64,000 nucleotides of DNA from NCBI GenBank assembly GCA_015060445.1, contig SUYL01000015.1:1-64000 (forward strand), read 5' to 3'. Below the pieces are notes generated by a model, which saw nothing but the letters and a program-made list of their open reading frames with translations, was not told where the DNA came from and did no database searches. A program made the position numbers and the translations under genes. Each line of letters opens with the position of its first letter. The first letter of the stretch is position 1. The stretch comes from Bacteroidales bacterium (GTDB lineage Bacteria > Bacteroidota > Bacteroidia > Bacteroidales > UBA932). Positions 1 to 8,896 of the stretch are shown here, in pieces.

Positions 1-92
1 CAGATACTACCAACATCAAAGACCTCTTTGCAAAACCTAACTACAATATTGTCAATGAACTGGATGGTTCTACCGAACCAAGTTTGTTTTAA
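1..92 (+). CDS. C-terminal end of an unidentified protein (5' truncated by the window)
   Basis: An open frame enters from the left edge and ends at the TAA at 90-92, giving about 29 residues that finish ...STEPSLF. It is followed at once by hairpins that look like a transcription terminator, which supports a real gene end. Too little is visible to assign a family. Confidence 0.5.
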   Translation, partial: DTTNIKDLFAKPNYNIVNELDGSTEPSLF

Positions 93-113
93 TTGTTAAA
101 CTTTATAATAATC

Positions 114-203
114 GTCCGGAACTTTTACCGGACAGCAATGATATTTGTGATAAAAGTTGGAAAGTCGGTCCCCGACTTTCTATAAACTCGGGGACCGACT
201 TTT
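114..203 (+). terminator. Tandem hairpins, probable terminator of the upstream gene
   Basis: A 6-bp hairpin (GTCCGG 114-119 with CCGGAC 128-133) is followed by a perfect 15-bp inverted repeat, arms 161-175 and 188-202, with a 12-nt loop and a short T run at the end. It lies between the stop at 92 and the next start at 238, so it most likely ends the upstream transcript. Confidence 0.6.
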
Positions 204-237
204 AGGTTAAGGCGTAGATTGTCAAAATTATAACTAT

Positions 238-1956
238 ATGAGAAAGACTGTTTTTTTCTTTTTGGCGGCATCAATTATTATTAGTAGTGCGGCCATTGCG
301 CAGGCTCCACAGAGGGAGGAGGTTGCAAAGGAGATTGATTCTTATGTTCAGGAGGTGATTTCTACCTGGAAGATTCCCGGAATGGCGGTTGCCTTTTCTT
401 GGGATAATGAGCCGTTGCTCATAAAGGGCTATGGCGTTAAGGAGCAGCGTCCTGCAGATGGTATAGGTTTCAGGGGTGTTCCTGCAAGCGACCGCTCAGT
501 GGCCAGCGGCGGGGTGCCCGGTGTGGTAAATGAGCCCGGTGAGCCTATTGATGAGAATACCGTGTTCCAGATTGGCTCGGTTTCAAAATCCTTTACTGCT
601 ACCATTATGGGGCAACTTGTTGATGAGGGGCTGGTGAAATGGACAGATACTGTAAAGAATATTCTTCCGGATTTCAAATATTATGATCCATGGGTTACTG
701 AGCATATGCAGGTTATGGATGTGATGACACACCGTACCGGTATAGGGGGGCAGGTTGGAACATATTTTCCTAACCTTGGTTATGACCGTGAGGATTGTTA
801 CAGAATGCTGGCACTTTATAAACCTGCCTACACTTTCAGGGGTGCTTACCAGTACAACAATTCAACTTTCCTCATTGCGGAGAAGATAATAGAGAAAGTA
901 ACAGGCAAAAGTTGGGAGGAAAACCTTCAGGAGAGAGTATTCAACAAAGCGGGAATGAAGAGTTCTTCTGCAAATGCTGAGGGGTATGCCGCTTCAAAGA
1001 ATGTAGCCACTCCTCACGATTACCGTTTTACAACCGTAGAACTTGCAAAAGCCCAGTTCCCTGAACTTGTAGATGTGCCCGCAGGTACCCAGGGTGAGAT
1101 TGTAACCCTTCCACTTTACGGAGATGAGCAGGCCCTTTACTGGCTTACAGGTGTAGGCCCTGCCGGAAGTATCAACTCAACTGTTGTGGATATGTTACGT
1201 TATGCCCAGATGCACATGAACAACGGCTATATTGTAGATAAGGTATATGCCAAGAAGGATGTGGGAGCAGCCCCTTCTGCATGCGACACCATAAGGGTAA
1301 TGTCCGAGAAGGCCATGAGGAAACTGCATGAGGGTGTTACCATAACTTCACAGAATGACAACCGTACCACTCTGTATGCCCATTGCTGGTTTGTGGAGCA
1401 GAACAACAAATACAGATTGTATTTCCATACAGGAACCACTTGGGGAATGACTGCAATCTGTTTCTTTGTGCCGGAGATAAAATTGTCGGGAGTAATACTC
1501 TCAAACTGCGAGATGGGTGCAAATCCAAGATATGCAATCATGTACAAACTTGTTGACCTGCTTATGGGATTGCCTGGCAAAGACTACAACAAGGAGTACT
1601 TTGAGTCATATATGGCATCAAACCAGAAGAGTTGGGCAAAAGAACATGCAGAGAAGAAAGAACTTCTTCCTGCCCCTGCTCCCGACAAGGCTCTTGTGGG
1701 TGAGTATTCCAAAGATGAACTGTTTGGGGATGCAAAGATTACCAGAGAGAATGGGGAACTTTACATTTCTTTGGGAAAACAGGGATACAAGAACAGACTT
1801 GTGCATATAGATGGCGCTACCTGGCATTTCCGCAGCGACGGATATGCTTTCCCTGTAACTTTCACATTTGATGATGACAACAAAAAGGCCGTAAGTTTCA
1901 TTGTAGGCTTCCCTAACAAGGAGGAAGATTGCATTGGAGGCTGGACACGCAAATAA
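238..1956 (+). CDS. Secreted serine hydrolase, beta-lactamase (class C/penicillin-binding) fold
   Basis: The 572-residue protein has a Sec signal peptide ending near AIAQA (about residues 1-23), so it acts outside the cytoplasm. The class C-type active site is visible: S114-V-S-K117 (SxxK), the YNN motif in YQYNNSTF, and an HTG motif late in the domain. About 100 C-terminal residues after the catalytic domain resemble the DUF3471-type accessory domain. The family hydrolyses beta-lactams, peptides or esters, and the substrate cannot be read from sequence. Residues about 71-104 form a Gly/Pro/Ser-rich insertion between the first strand and the SxxK helix that typical members lack. The C26 hydrolase 14 bp downstream is probably co-transcribed. 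I chose the ATG at 238 because it starts the signal peptide. Confidence 0.85.
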   Translation: MRKTVFFFLAASIIISSAAIAQAPQREEVAKEIDSYVQEVISTWKIPGMAVAFSWDNEPLLIKGYGVKEQRPADGIGFRGVPASDRSVASGGVPGVVNEPGEPIDENTVFQIGSVSKSFTATIMGQLVDEGLVKWTDTVKNILPDFKYYDPWVTEHMQVMDVMTHRTGIGGQVGTYFPNLGYDREDCYRMLALYKPAYTFRGAYQYNNSTFLIAEKIIEKVTGKSWEENLQERVFNKAGMKSSSANAEGYAASKNVATPHDYRFTTVELAKAQFPELVDVPAGTQGEIVTLPLYGDEQALYWLTGVGPAGSINSTVVDMLRYAQMHMNNGYIVDKVYAKKDVGAAPSACDTIRVMSEKAMRKLHEGVTITSQNDNRTTLYAHCWFVEQNNKYRLYFHTGTTWGMTAICFFVPEIKLSGVILSNCEMGANPRYAIMYKLVDLLMGLPGKDYNKEYFESYMASNQKSWAKEHAEKKELLPAPAPDKALVGEYSKDELFGDAKITRENGELYISLGKQGYKNRLVHIDGATWHFRSDGYAFPVTFTFDDDNKKAVSFIVGFPNKEEDCIGGWTRK

Positions 1957-1970
1957 TTAAAAATACAGAT

Positions 1971-2723
1971 ATGAAAAAACTATTATTGATTGTTCTGGCC
2001 GTAATGATGGCCGGTGGAGCATATGCTCAGAAAATTGTTGGCCTTTCATCAAAGGCCCGCGCAGGTGAGGCTGCTGCAAACTCAACTTATGTAAATGCAG
2101 TGAGGAAGGCCGGAGGAGTTCCTGTTGTTATCCCTATGACTACAGACGACAGGCAGATAGATGCAATCCTCAACGTAATAGATGCCCTCATAATGACAGG
2201 CGGTGAGGATATTGCACCGTTGAAATATTTTGGTGAGGAGCCTCACCCAAATTTGGGAGAAGTTGTTCCTGCAAGGGATGCATTTGATATCAAACTCATT
2301 AGAAAAGCAGTTGAAAAAGGTATTCCTGTATTGGGAATCTGCCGCGGTGTGCAGGTTATGAATGTGGCTTTTGGAGGTACATTGTACCAGGATATTCCAA
2401 CACAATTGCCTACATACGCTATCCAGCACTCTCAGGATGCACCGGGCAGTGAGGGTACACACTCAATTACAATTGACAAGAACTCGGAACTTTACAAACA
2501 GGTGGGTAAGGAGAATATTGCTGTAAACAGTTTCCACCATCAGGCAGTGAAGGATGTTGCCCCAGGATTCAAGGCTACCGCAAAATCAAAGGACGGTTGC
2601 ATTGAGGCCATTGAGATGGTGAAGAACCCTAAAGTATGGGGTGTGCAGTTCCATCCTGAGCACCTTGTAAACGGTGACAACGCAGAGAATTTCATTGGCA
2701 TTTTCAAAGCCCTGTTGCAGTAG
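1971..2723 (+). CDS. Exported class I glutamine amidotransferase-like hydrolase (peptidase C26, gamma-glutamyl hydrolase family)
   Basis: The 250-residue protein carries a signal peptide (MKKLLLIVLAVMMAGGAYAQ), unusual for a family that is mostly cytoplasmic (PuuD-like gamma-Glu-GABA hydrolases). The nucleophile elbow is GICRGVQVMN with its Cys, and the His/Glu of the triad are in GVQFHPEH; HHQAVKD is also typical. Family chemistry is hydrolysis of gamma-glutamyl amide bonds. An in-frame ATG-less extension reaches back to 1929 inside the upstream gene, but the ATG at 1971 starts the signal peptide. Together with the upstream serine hydrolase it may process peptides in the periplasm (inference). 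Confidence 0.85.
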   Translation: MKKLLLIVLAVMMAGGAYAQKIVGLSSKARAGEAAANSTYVNAVRKAGGVPVVIPMTTDDRQIDAILNVIDALIMTGGEDIAPLKYFGEEPHPNLGEVVPARDAFDIKLIRKAVEKGIPVLGICRGVQVMNVAFGGTLYQDIPTQLPTYAIQHSQDAPGSEGTHSITIDKNSELYKQVGKENIAVNSFHHQAVKDVAPGFKATAKSKDGCIEAIEMVKNPKVWGVQFHPEHLVNGDNAENFIGIFKALLQ

Positions 2724-2753
2724 AATTTTCATCCCGACAAATATCATTGGGAA

Positions 2754-2799
2754 AACAAAAACTCCCTGTCCTCACATGAGGTACAGGGAGTCTTTGTTT
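2754..2799. terminator. Bidirectional terminator between convergent genes
   Basis: The stem ACTCCCTGT+CCTC (2761-2773) pairs with GAGG+ACAGGGAGT (2778-2791), with a single bulged T. An A-rich tract lies on the left and CTTTGTTT on the right, so it can end both the amidohydrolase transcript (plus) and malQ (minus). A copy of TCCCGACAA lies just upstream at 2732-2740. Confidence 0.85.
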
Positions 2800-2833
2800 C
2801 TCAAGGTTTCATAAGTTGCCGGCAGATGATTTT

Positions 2834-5245
2834 TTACTGTCGGGAAGCAAGTTCCTTAACTTTCCTGTTGAATTCCTCTGCTGCAAGGAGTTTCTCAATG
2901 TTGATGTGCATCCTGTATCTCCAGTAGTGGTCTGCTACGGACGGGATGTTTATCCTTTCGCTTGAAGCATCCTCCTTGCGGATATTGCCGTCTATTGAGA
3001 GCCAGTCCTGCAGCGGAAGTATTGCCAGTATACTTGGTGCCGCCATATTCTCCTTTATGATATCATAGCACTCCTGTGGTGTGGCATCTTCTGTACCGTT
3101 GCGTTGCCCAAGCCACATGCGGAGGGTTTCGCAGTCGTGGGTACTGGTGGTGCAGACACTCAGGTATGGGTAGTGGGCAGGATTTCCCAGTTCAACACCA
3201 TATTCCTTAGGCATTATCTGCAGTTCCAGAGAGAGGATTTTGAGGTTGTTCATGCACCGGCTTACAGATTCATTGAGCATGCCAAGATCTTCTCCGCAAG
3301 TGAGCATGTTTGTTGATGCAATAAGTTGCTGGAGTTTCTTCATTGCATTGTTGTACCAGAAATCATTGTGCCTCTCGTAGAAATATTTGTGGTACAGTTT
3401 CCCGAAAGATTCCTTTTCTCCATGGGTGAGGAGAGCATATTCTTCGCTCTGCATGGCCCCTATCATAGGGTGGAACATCCCCTTTTTGTATGGATCTTCC
3501 AGGAATAGCCCGGTAAGACCAATGTTGCCGAATCCCCATGCTGCAAGTTCCTCCTTTGAAAGGGGAAGTGCAGGATAGAAATGCCCCATAAGTCCGCTTC
3601 TGTACTCTACAGGAATCTCCCAGATACGGAAGAATCCAAGGATATGGTCTATACGGTAGGCATCAAAGTAGTTGGCAAAATGGACAAATCTGTGTTGCCA
3701 CCATGAGTAGTTGTCCTTTTCCATCTCTTCCCAATTGTATGTTGGGAAGCCCCAGTTCTGTCCATCGGAAGAAAATGCATCAGGCGGAGCCCCGGCCTGT
3801 TGGCTGAAGTTGAACAGATGCGGATACTGCCATGCCTCAACACTGTCCCTGGAGATACCTATAGGAATGTCTCCCTTAAGTGCAACCCCTTTGGAGTGGG
3901 CGTATTCCTTTGCATGCACCATCTGCTTGTGGAGATGGTACTGTACAAATACATAGAAATATATTTCTGTATGCAGGGGGCTGCTTTTTGAGATGAGTTT
4001 CTCAACCAACTCTTTGGAGAAGATGGAGTATTCTCCCCATTCCCTGAAGTTGGCAGTGCCAAAATGGTCTCTCAGGACACTGAAGACTGCGTATGGGAAC
4101 AGCCATTCCCTGTTGAGTTTTGAGAAGGTATAGTATCCCGGCTCGGCAAAAGTGTTCTCCTTTTCCTGGGCATATATTGCCCTTAGAAATCTCATTTTTG
4201 ATCTCCATACCCCTTCATAGTCCAGATGTTCCCTGCTGTTGAGTACCTTACCCTCTTTCTCAAACTGTAACTGGAGGTTCTTGTCTTCCAGTTTCCCTAC
4301 AGCATAAGGATTTATATATATGGGGTGCAGTGCCAGTGTGGATATGCAGTTGTAAGGATATGAGTCCCTCCATGAAATATGGGCTGTAGTGTCGTTTATA
4401 GGGAGAAGTTGTATCATTGAGAGCCCTGTTGCAGATGCCCAGTCAACCATTTTGCACAAATCTGCAAAATCTCCTGTTCCGTGGCTGCTTTCTGAGCGCA
4501 GAGAAAAGACAGGGATGGATACTCCGCTGAATCTCGGATTCCCCTGTTTGAAGTCAGCACCGCAGAACTCTTTTATTACTGTGCTGTGCTTGAGCGGTTT
4601 GGGCAGGTCGAGAACTCTGTTGAACCTATCTTCCCAAACCAGTTCTCCCTGCGGCATCCTAATAAGGAATTTGAATTCCCATTGGGCCCCGTCCTCTTTT
4701 GTTATCTCAAAACTCCTTTCCCATTTGAGATTCTCCATTCTCCTTAATGGCTTTGCCTGTGAAGGGTCCCATTCCCCGAGTTTTTTTTGGGCTCCGCATA
4801 TCAGTACCTGCCCCCCCTTAGGGACATTGGGAACAGTAACCCTTATTATAAGTTCATTGGTGTGTATATGAGTCTGGGTATATGGCCAGTTGTTGTCTGC
4901 AAAGAACACTTCTGAGAATGGTGACGAGAGGAAAGGGGCATCAACTGAATTCCCTTGCCACTGGTCAAATGTCTCAATCTCCTTAGTTGATGAGTTGAGG
5001 GCTATGGTCCTCCCTTTTCCTGCCTCATGGTGTATGCCCTCTTCTCCTTTTACAAAATATTTGTAAGATACTGTCCGCTCTTTTGTAAGGTTGCATTTTA
5101 TCTCTCCCTGCCATTGCCCTGGAGCAGTACAGGTAAGTTGCATGGCCTTTGACAGGTCGTTTTTTCCCAATTGTTGTGAAGATCCTGTAATATATAGGGC
5201 TTCACCCCATCCGGTAAAGTATTCAATGTTGAATTTTATAGTCAT
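2834..5245 (-). CDS. malQ: 4-alpha-glucanotransferase (GH77) with two N-terminal starch-binding modules
   Basis: The 803-residue protein moves alpha-1,4-glucan segments between maltodextrins (amylomaltase/disproportionating enzyme). There is no signal peptide, so it acts in the cytoplasm. Two CBM20-like modules occupy about residues 1-95 and 125-220, the layout of plant DPE2 and many Bacteroidota MalQ proteins. The GH77 barrel follows: FDAYRIDHILGFFRIW holds the nucleophile Asp, GEDLGML the acid/base Glu, and TSTHDCETLRMW the third Asp. It is the last gene of a minus-strand run, 19 bp after the barrel gene at 5265-5903. GTCGGGA overlaps its last codons. Confidence 0.95.
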   Translation of the reverse strand: MTIKFNIEYFTGWGEALYITGSSQQLGKNDLSKAMQLTCTAPGQWQGEIKCNLTKERTVSYKYFVKGEEGIHHEAGKGRTIALNSSTKEIETFDQWQGNSVDAPFLSSPFSEVFFADNNWPYTQTHIHTNELIIRVTVPNVPKGGQVLICGAQKKLGEWDPSQAKPLRRMENLKWERSFEITKEDGAQWEFKFLIRMPQGELVWEDRFNRVLDLPKPLKHSTVIKEFCGADFKQGNPRFSGVSIPVFSLRSESSHGTGDFADLCKMVDWASATGLSMIQLLPINDTTAHISWRDSYPYNCISTLALHPIYINPYAVGKLEDKNLQLQFEKEGKVLNSREHLDYEGVWRSKMRFLRAIYAQEKENTFAEPGYYTFSKLNREWLFPYAVFSVLRDHFGTANFREWGEYSIFSKELVEKLISKSSPLHTEIYFYVFVQYHLHKQMVHAKEYAHSKGVALKGDIPIGISRDSVEAWQYPHLFNFSQQAGAPPDAFSSDGQNWGFPTYNWEEMEKDNYSWWQHRFVHFANYFDAYRIDHILGFFRIWEIPVEYRSGLMGHFYPALPLSKEELAAWGFGNIGLTGLFLEDPYKKGMFHPMIGAMQSEEYALLTHGEKESFGKLYHKYFYERHNDFWYNNAMKKLQQLIASTNMLTCGEDLGMLNESVSRCMNNLKILSLELQIMPKEYGVELGNPAHYPYLSVCTTSTHDCETLRMWLGQRNGTEDATPQECYDIIKENMAAPSILAILPLQDWLSIDGNIRKEDASSERINIPSVADHYWRYRMHINIEKLLAAEEFNRKVKELASRQ

Positions 5246-5264
5246 AAGTTAAGTTGGGTTTAGG

Positions 5265-5903
5265 TTAGAAGCGGATAGACAGGCCAGCATTTGCAACCCC
5301 TTTGTATCCGAATCCGAACTCAGCGAAACCTCCAATTATTCCTCCCCCCACACGAACTTTCAGAACAGTGAAGTTGTATGCCAGCACAATGTTGTCATCC
5401 TCTGTAGGGACACTTTTGTCATTGGAGTTGTAGACGCTTATATTTTCATCCTTATGTGCAAATCCGCCTGAAACTCCGCAAGAGATGTCCCAGATACCGT
5501 TCCTGTAGTATGTCCAGCCGAAGTTTGCCATACATGTAATGTTGCGGACCTTGCTTGAGAATACAATTTTCCCGCTTTCAGTCTCCCTGGCCTTTATCTG
5601 GGATTCTCCGGTACCTATATATGCTCCTACACAGAAGTATGGATTGAGGTATCTGTTGTATCCTGCTGCCGCTATGCCAGTGTATGAGGCACCGGTCCCC
5701 TTGAATTTCCTTGTAATGTTGGGGCCGTTATAGGTATCATTCCCAAGTTTGTTTGTCATTTCTACAATTGAAGGGGCTCCGTATTGTACAAATATCTCAT
5801 TCTTGAGATATGATATATAGGTGTCGTCATCCTTGCCCTGGCCAAACATGATGTTGGTAAAGCAGACAAGGGTGAGAATGGTAAGGATGACAGTTCTTTT
5901 CAT
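5265..5903 (-). CDS. Outer-membrane beta-barrel protein, unknown function
   Basis: The 212-residue protein has a signal peptide ending near IMFGQ. The mature part is rich in Gly/Tyr/Phe with alternating hydrophobic residues, for example GIAAAGYNRYLNPYFCVGAYIG and VRVGGGIIGGFAEFGFGYKG. It ends in ...LSIRF, and a terminal Phe is the usual outer-membrane barrel signature. I cannot assign a transported substrate. It sits 7 bp after the membrane protein gene at 5911-6897 and 19 bp before malQ in the pan-malQ run. Confidence 0.7.
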   Translation of the reverse strand: MKRTVILTILTLVCFTNIMFGQGKDDDTYISYLKNEIFVQYGAPSIVEMTNKLGNDTYNGPNITRKFKGTGASYTGIAAAGYNRYLNPYFCVGAYIGTGESQIKARETESGKIVFSSKVRNITCMANFGWTYYRNGIWDISCGVSGGFAHKDENISVYNSNDKSVPTEDDNIVLAYNFTVLKVRVGGGIIGGFAEFGFGYKGVANAGLSIRF

Positions 5904-5910
5904 AACGGGA

Positions 5911-6897
5911 CTATTTTTTGAGTTTCTTTTTCCAAATGCTTACACTCACCAGGGATGCCGCTCCGCACAGAATCATCACAAGAGCCTGCGCTTCATGTGA
6001 TATTGTGGCAAACACCACACCGGTGGTCTGTGTAATTCCGTAAACGCTGGAGAGGGCAAGACTCACAATGAAGTGGTATGCACCCAATCCCCCCTGTACA
6101 GGAACAACCCATCCGAATCCCCCAATAATCATTAGGAAGAGTGCATCAGTTGCTCCCAGATGACCTACCTGGGCAAATGCGTATATGGTGGTAAGGCTTG
6201 TGAGCCAATAGGTGAGCCATATAAGCAGCGTGTAAAGGAGGAACATCCATTTGTGTTGTATTTTGAATGCAGAAAGTACTCCATCCAGCAACCCTTTTGC
6301 AATACGGAATATCTTCTCAAACAAAGGAATCCTCAATATTGTTCTCCTGAATATCCATAAAGTTATGGATGTTATGAGGAGAAAAGATATAATGATGGCC
6401 ATAGGCCACATTATTGAACTGAACTTTCCAAAGAGTGGGAGAATTATCTCCTCCTGTATGAAATGTCCGAACTCGCCCCATTTGAACACCAGCAACAAGG
6501 CCATCCACAACAGAAGGCAAAGCATGTCAAGGCTGCGTTCAATAACAACTGTACCCAAAGATTTTTCAAAGGAGACTTTTCCGGTATTGGCAATTACCCC
6601 GCATCTGGCCACTTCTCCTGCCCTTGGGAAGATGAAGTTTGTTATGTACCCTATGTTTATGCCGTCAAATGTTTCCCTGAGGGAGACCTCCTTGTTTATA
6701 GCCTGAAGCAGGAGCCTCCACCTCAGTGCCCTGGCAAGAAATCCCAATATTCCAATAATCATTGATGCAAGTATCCACCACCAGTTGCAACTCCTGAGCC
6801 CGCTGAGGAAGTCACTCCATTTTACCCCTTTGAAGGAGAAATGGAGCAGCACCCCTGCCAGAGCCAGGAAGGCCAGATACTTGAGCGCCTTGCGCAT
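5911..6897 (-). CDS. Integral membrane protein, lysylphosphatidylglycerol synthase TM / UPF0104 (AglD-like) family
   Basis: The 328 residues have about eight predicted membrane segments and the family features RALRWRLLL near residue 60, NFIFPRAGEVARC near 90-100 and a GGLGAYHF stretch near 265. The C-terminal catalytic domain of true MprF is absent, so this is the stand-alone membrane domain, proposed to act in lipid or lipid-linked sugar handling. It starts 1 nt after the panD stop and so is probably translated from the same message. The specific function is unknown. Confidence 0.8.
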   Translation of the reverse strand: MRKALKYLAFLALAGVLLHFSFKGVKWSDFLSGLRSCNWWWILASMIIGILGFLARALRWRLLLQAINKEVSLRETFDGINIGYITNFIFPRAGEVARCGVIANTGKVSFEKSLGTVVIERSLDMLCLLLWMALLLVFKWGEFGHFIQEEIILPLFGKFSSIMWPMAIIISFLLITSITLWIFRRTILRIPLFEKIFRIAKGLLDGVLSAFKIQHKWMFLLYTLLIWLTYWLTSLTTIYAFAQVGHLGATDALFLMIIGGFGWVVPVQGGLGAYHFIVSLALSSVYGITQTTGVVFATISHEAQALVMILCGAASLVSVSIWKKKLKK

Positions 6898-6898
6898 C

Positions 6899-7249
6899 TT
6901 ATACCAGTTTGTTGGTTATTGAATCCGGGAATACAACTTTTGGTTTGAAAGTTGAGGCCTCTTCCGGGGTCATTTGTGCGTATGCCATAATGATGACAAG
7001 GTCGCCAACCTCAAATTTGCGTGCGGCAGCACCATTGAGGCAAATTTTTCCGCTGCCTCTCTCTCCTTTTATGACATATGTGTCAACTCTTTCGCCATTG
7101 TTTATGTTTACAATGGTAACCTTTTCGTTTTCGTAAAGCCCTGCTGCCTCTACAAGATCTTCATCAATGGTAATGCTGCCAATGTAGTTGAGATTGGCTT
7201 CAGTTACGCTTACACGGTGAATTTTTGATTTAAGTACTTCAAGTAGCAT
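6899..7249 (-). CDS. panD: Aspartate 1-decarboxylase (pro-enzyme)
   Basis: PanD makes beta-alanine from L-aspartate for pantothenate synthesis. The 116-residue pro-protein shows the self-cleavage site G24-S25 in NYIGSITID, where Ser25 becomes the pyruvoyl group. Length and the C-terminal domain ([12 protein letters not shown]) fit the family. It lies 3 bp after panC, so the last two steps to pantothenate are paired. Confidence 0.96.
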   Translation of the reverse strand: MLLEVLKSKIHRVSVTEANLNYIGSITIDEDLVEAAGLYENEKVTIVNINNGERVDTYVIKGERGSGKICLNGAAARKFEVGDLVIIMAYAQMTPEEASTFKPKVVFPDSITNKLV

Positions 7250-7252
7250 AGG

Positions 7253-8092
7253 TTATCTGATTTTAATGTTGTCAATTAGTCTTACAGGGCGGGCATATAC
7301 TGCACACCACAACTGTATTTTTTCTGCATCATCCCATGATGAGACAGGCTTGAGCATGTCTGCATCAACAAGTTCTATATATTCGGTCTCAAGTTCAGAA
7401 TTGGCATCAATGTCTTTGGTTACCGCTTCAATTACCTGTGCAGGGGACATTGTCTTTGAATACTCCACCGCTTTCTTGAGACATTTGTAGATATGTGGGG
7501 CAGCCTCCCTTTGGGCAGGGGTGAGCAAAGTGTTGCGGGAACTCTTGGCAAGGCCGTCCTCTTCCCTTAGGATAGGGCACTGTACAATCTCCAGCGGGTA
7601 GTTCAGGTCCTTTACAAAGTATTTTATGATGGCAACCTGCTGGAAGTCCTTCTCACCAAAGAATGCATACTGCGGCTTTACAATGTCAAACAGGCGGGTT
7701 ACAACCTGTGCCACACCATTGAAATGGCCCGGTCTGCGTGGTCCCTCACCATATGCATCCAGTCCTCCCAGATTGAATACCCTTTCGTCGGGAGTGGGAT
7801 AAATGTCAATTACCCTTGGGGCAAAGGCAATGTCAACCCCGTTTGCCTCAAGCAATGCACAGTCTGCCTCAAGTGTTCTTGGATATGTTGCAAGGTCCTG
7901 CGGGTTGTTGAACTGTGTAGGGTTTACAAATATGCTTACTATTGTATGTTTGCATTTTGCAACTGAATGTTCCACCAATGAAATGTGGCCCTGGTGGAGC
8001 GCTCCCATTGTAGGGACAAAGCCGATGCTCTCTTTATGCTGCAGGCTCTCTCTGGCCTGTAAAAATTCCTCTAAAGTTTTTGCTACAATCAT
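7253..8092 (-). CDS. panC: Pantothenate synthetase (pantoate-beta-alanine ligase)
   Basis: PanC joins pantoate and beta-alanine using ATP. The nucleotidyltransferase signature GFVPTMGALHQGHISL with HQGH is near residue 30, followed by FVNPTQFNNPQDLATYPRT, FFGEKDFQQ and SSRNTLL, as in the whole family. The frame is open for 16 more codons upstream, but the ATG at 8092 (MIVAKTLEEF) gives the normal length of 279 residues and lies just downstream of a -7 box. It leads the run panC-panD-UPF0104-barrel-malQ. Confidence 0.96.
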   Translation of the reverse strand: MIVAKTLEEFLQARESLQHKESIGFVPTMGALHQGHISLVEHSVAKCKHTIVSIFVNPTQFNNPQDLATYPRTLEADCALLEANGVDIAFAPRVIDIYPTPDERVFNLGGLDAYGEGPRRPGHFNGVAQVVTRLFDIVKPQYAFFGEKDFQQVAIIKYFVKDLNYPLEIVQCPILREEDGLAKSSRNTLLTPAQREAAPHIYKCLKKAVEYSKTMSPAQVIEAVTKDIDANSELETEYIELVDADMLKPVSSWDDAEKIQLWCAVYARPVRLIDNIKIR

Positions 8093-8113
8093 TTTGTATA
8101 TGTTTACAACCTG

Positions 8114-8121
8114 CAAACCTA
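8114..8121 (-). promoter_or_regulatory. -7 box of panC (TAGGTTTG on minus strand)
   Basis: On the minus strand TAGGTTTG matches the Bacteroidota TAnnTTTG box exactly and ends about 20 bp before the panC ATG. No clear -33 TTTG is at the expected spacing. Confidence 0.55.
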
Positions 8122-8162
8122 CAAAAAAATATAATATCAAGTATCAATTGGTCAAAAATTGC

Positions 8163-8170
8163 TAATTTTG
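8163..8170 (+). promoter_or_regulatory. -7 box of the TonB-receptor operon (TAATTTTG)
   Basis: TAATTTTG matches TAnnTTTG and ends 18 bp before the ATG at 8189. It forms a divergent pair with the panC promoter. The -33 region is weak. Confidence 0.5.
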
Positions 8171-8188
8171 GAACCTAATTTCAACTCA

Positions 8189-8884
8189 ATGAAAAAGTAC
8201 CTTTTTGCTGCCGTCCTGCTCAAGTTGCTTTTGCAGCCGGCATTCTCATTCTCCCAGGAGAAGTATAATTTTACAGAAGAGGCAGGGCTCAATGCTGCCG
8301 TATACAGGGGTGTGGAGGCTCCCGTTTACCAGTTCAGGTATCAGGGCTCGCCCTATGCCTATTCAGATTCTTTTGCTGTGGGTTCTCTTGTCTACAATGA
8401 TGTGGAATACAGGGGGCTTCTGCTCAACCTGAATGCCCACAAGGATGAACTCCATCTGAGGCTTCCGGCAGGAGGCAAGGTAATAGAACTGGACAAGAGG
8501 CTGGTTGAAAGGTTTGAAATTGGGAGCAGACGTTTTGTATCCTATATGGGAGAGACTGCCATGGAGGGTTTGAGTGAGGGGTTCTATGAGGTGCTCTACA
8601 GCGGAAAGGATATGCTGCTGAAGAAAAATGTGAGGGGATATTATGAAAGGCTCCAGACCAGCGGGAAAGGGGTTTTCAGATACTTTGACCCTATAAACAG
8701 GTACTATATTGTAAAGGATGGCACTCCAGTGCAGATTTCAAGGATGAAGGATTTTGCAAAGGTATACAAGGAGGAGAAGAAGGCCATTAAGGTATATATA
8801 AGGAAGAACAGGATAAGGTTCATAGATATGGAAGACAAGGATCTTGTTTTCAGGGAAATAATGAGTTTTACAGACAACAATTAG
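8189..8884 (+). CDS. Secreted protein of unknown function, first gene of the TonB-receptor operon
   Basis: 231 residues; the signal peptide ends near SFSQ. I recognise no family. The mature part is mixed alpha/beta with many charged residues and a basic C-terminal region (KVYKEEKKAIKVYIRKNRIRF). The TonB receptor begins 12 bp after its stop, so it is probably co-transcribed and may serve the same uptake or surface process. The ATG at 8189 starts the signal peptide; ten earlier in-frame codons overlap the promoter. Confidence 0.6.
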   Translation: MKKYLFAAVLLKLLLQPAFSFSQEKYNFTEEAGLNAAVYRGVEAPVYQFRYQGSPYAYSDSFAVGSLVYNDVEYRGLLLNLNAHKDELHLRLPAGGKVIELDKRLVERFEIGSRRFVSYMGETAMEGLSEGFYEVLYSGKDMLLKKNVRGYYERLQTSGKGVFRYFDPINRYYIVKDGTPVQISRMKDFAKVYKEEKKAIKVYIRKNRIRFIDMEDKDLVFREIMSFTDNN

Positions 8885-8896
8885 AGAAGACGGCAT

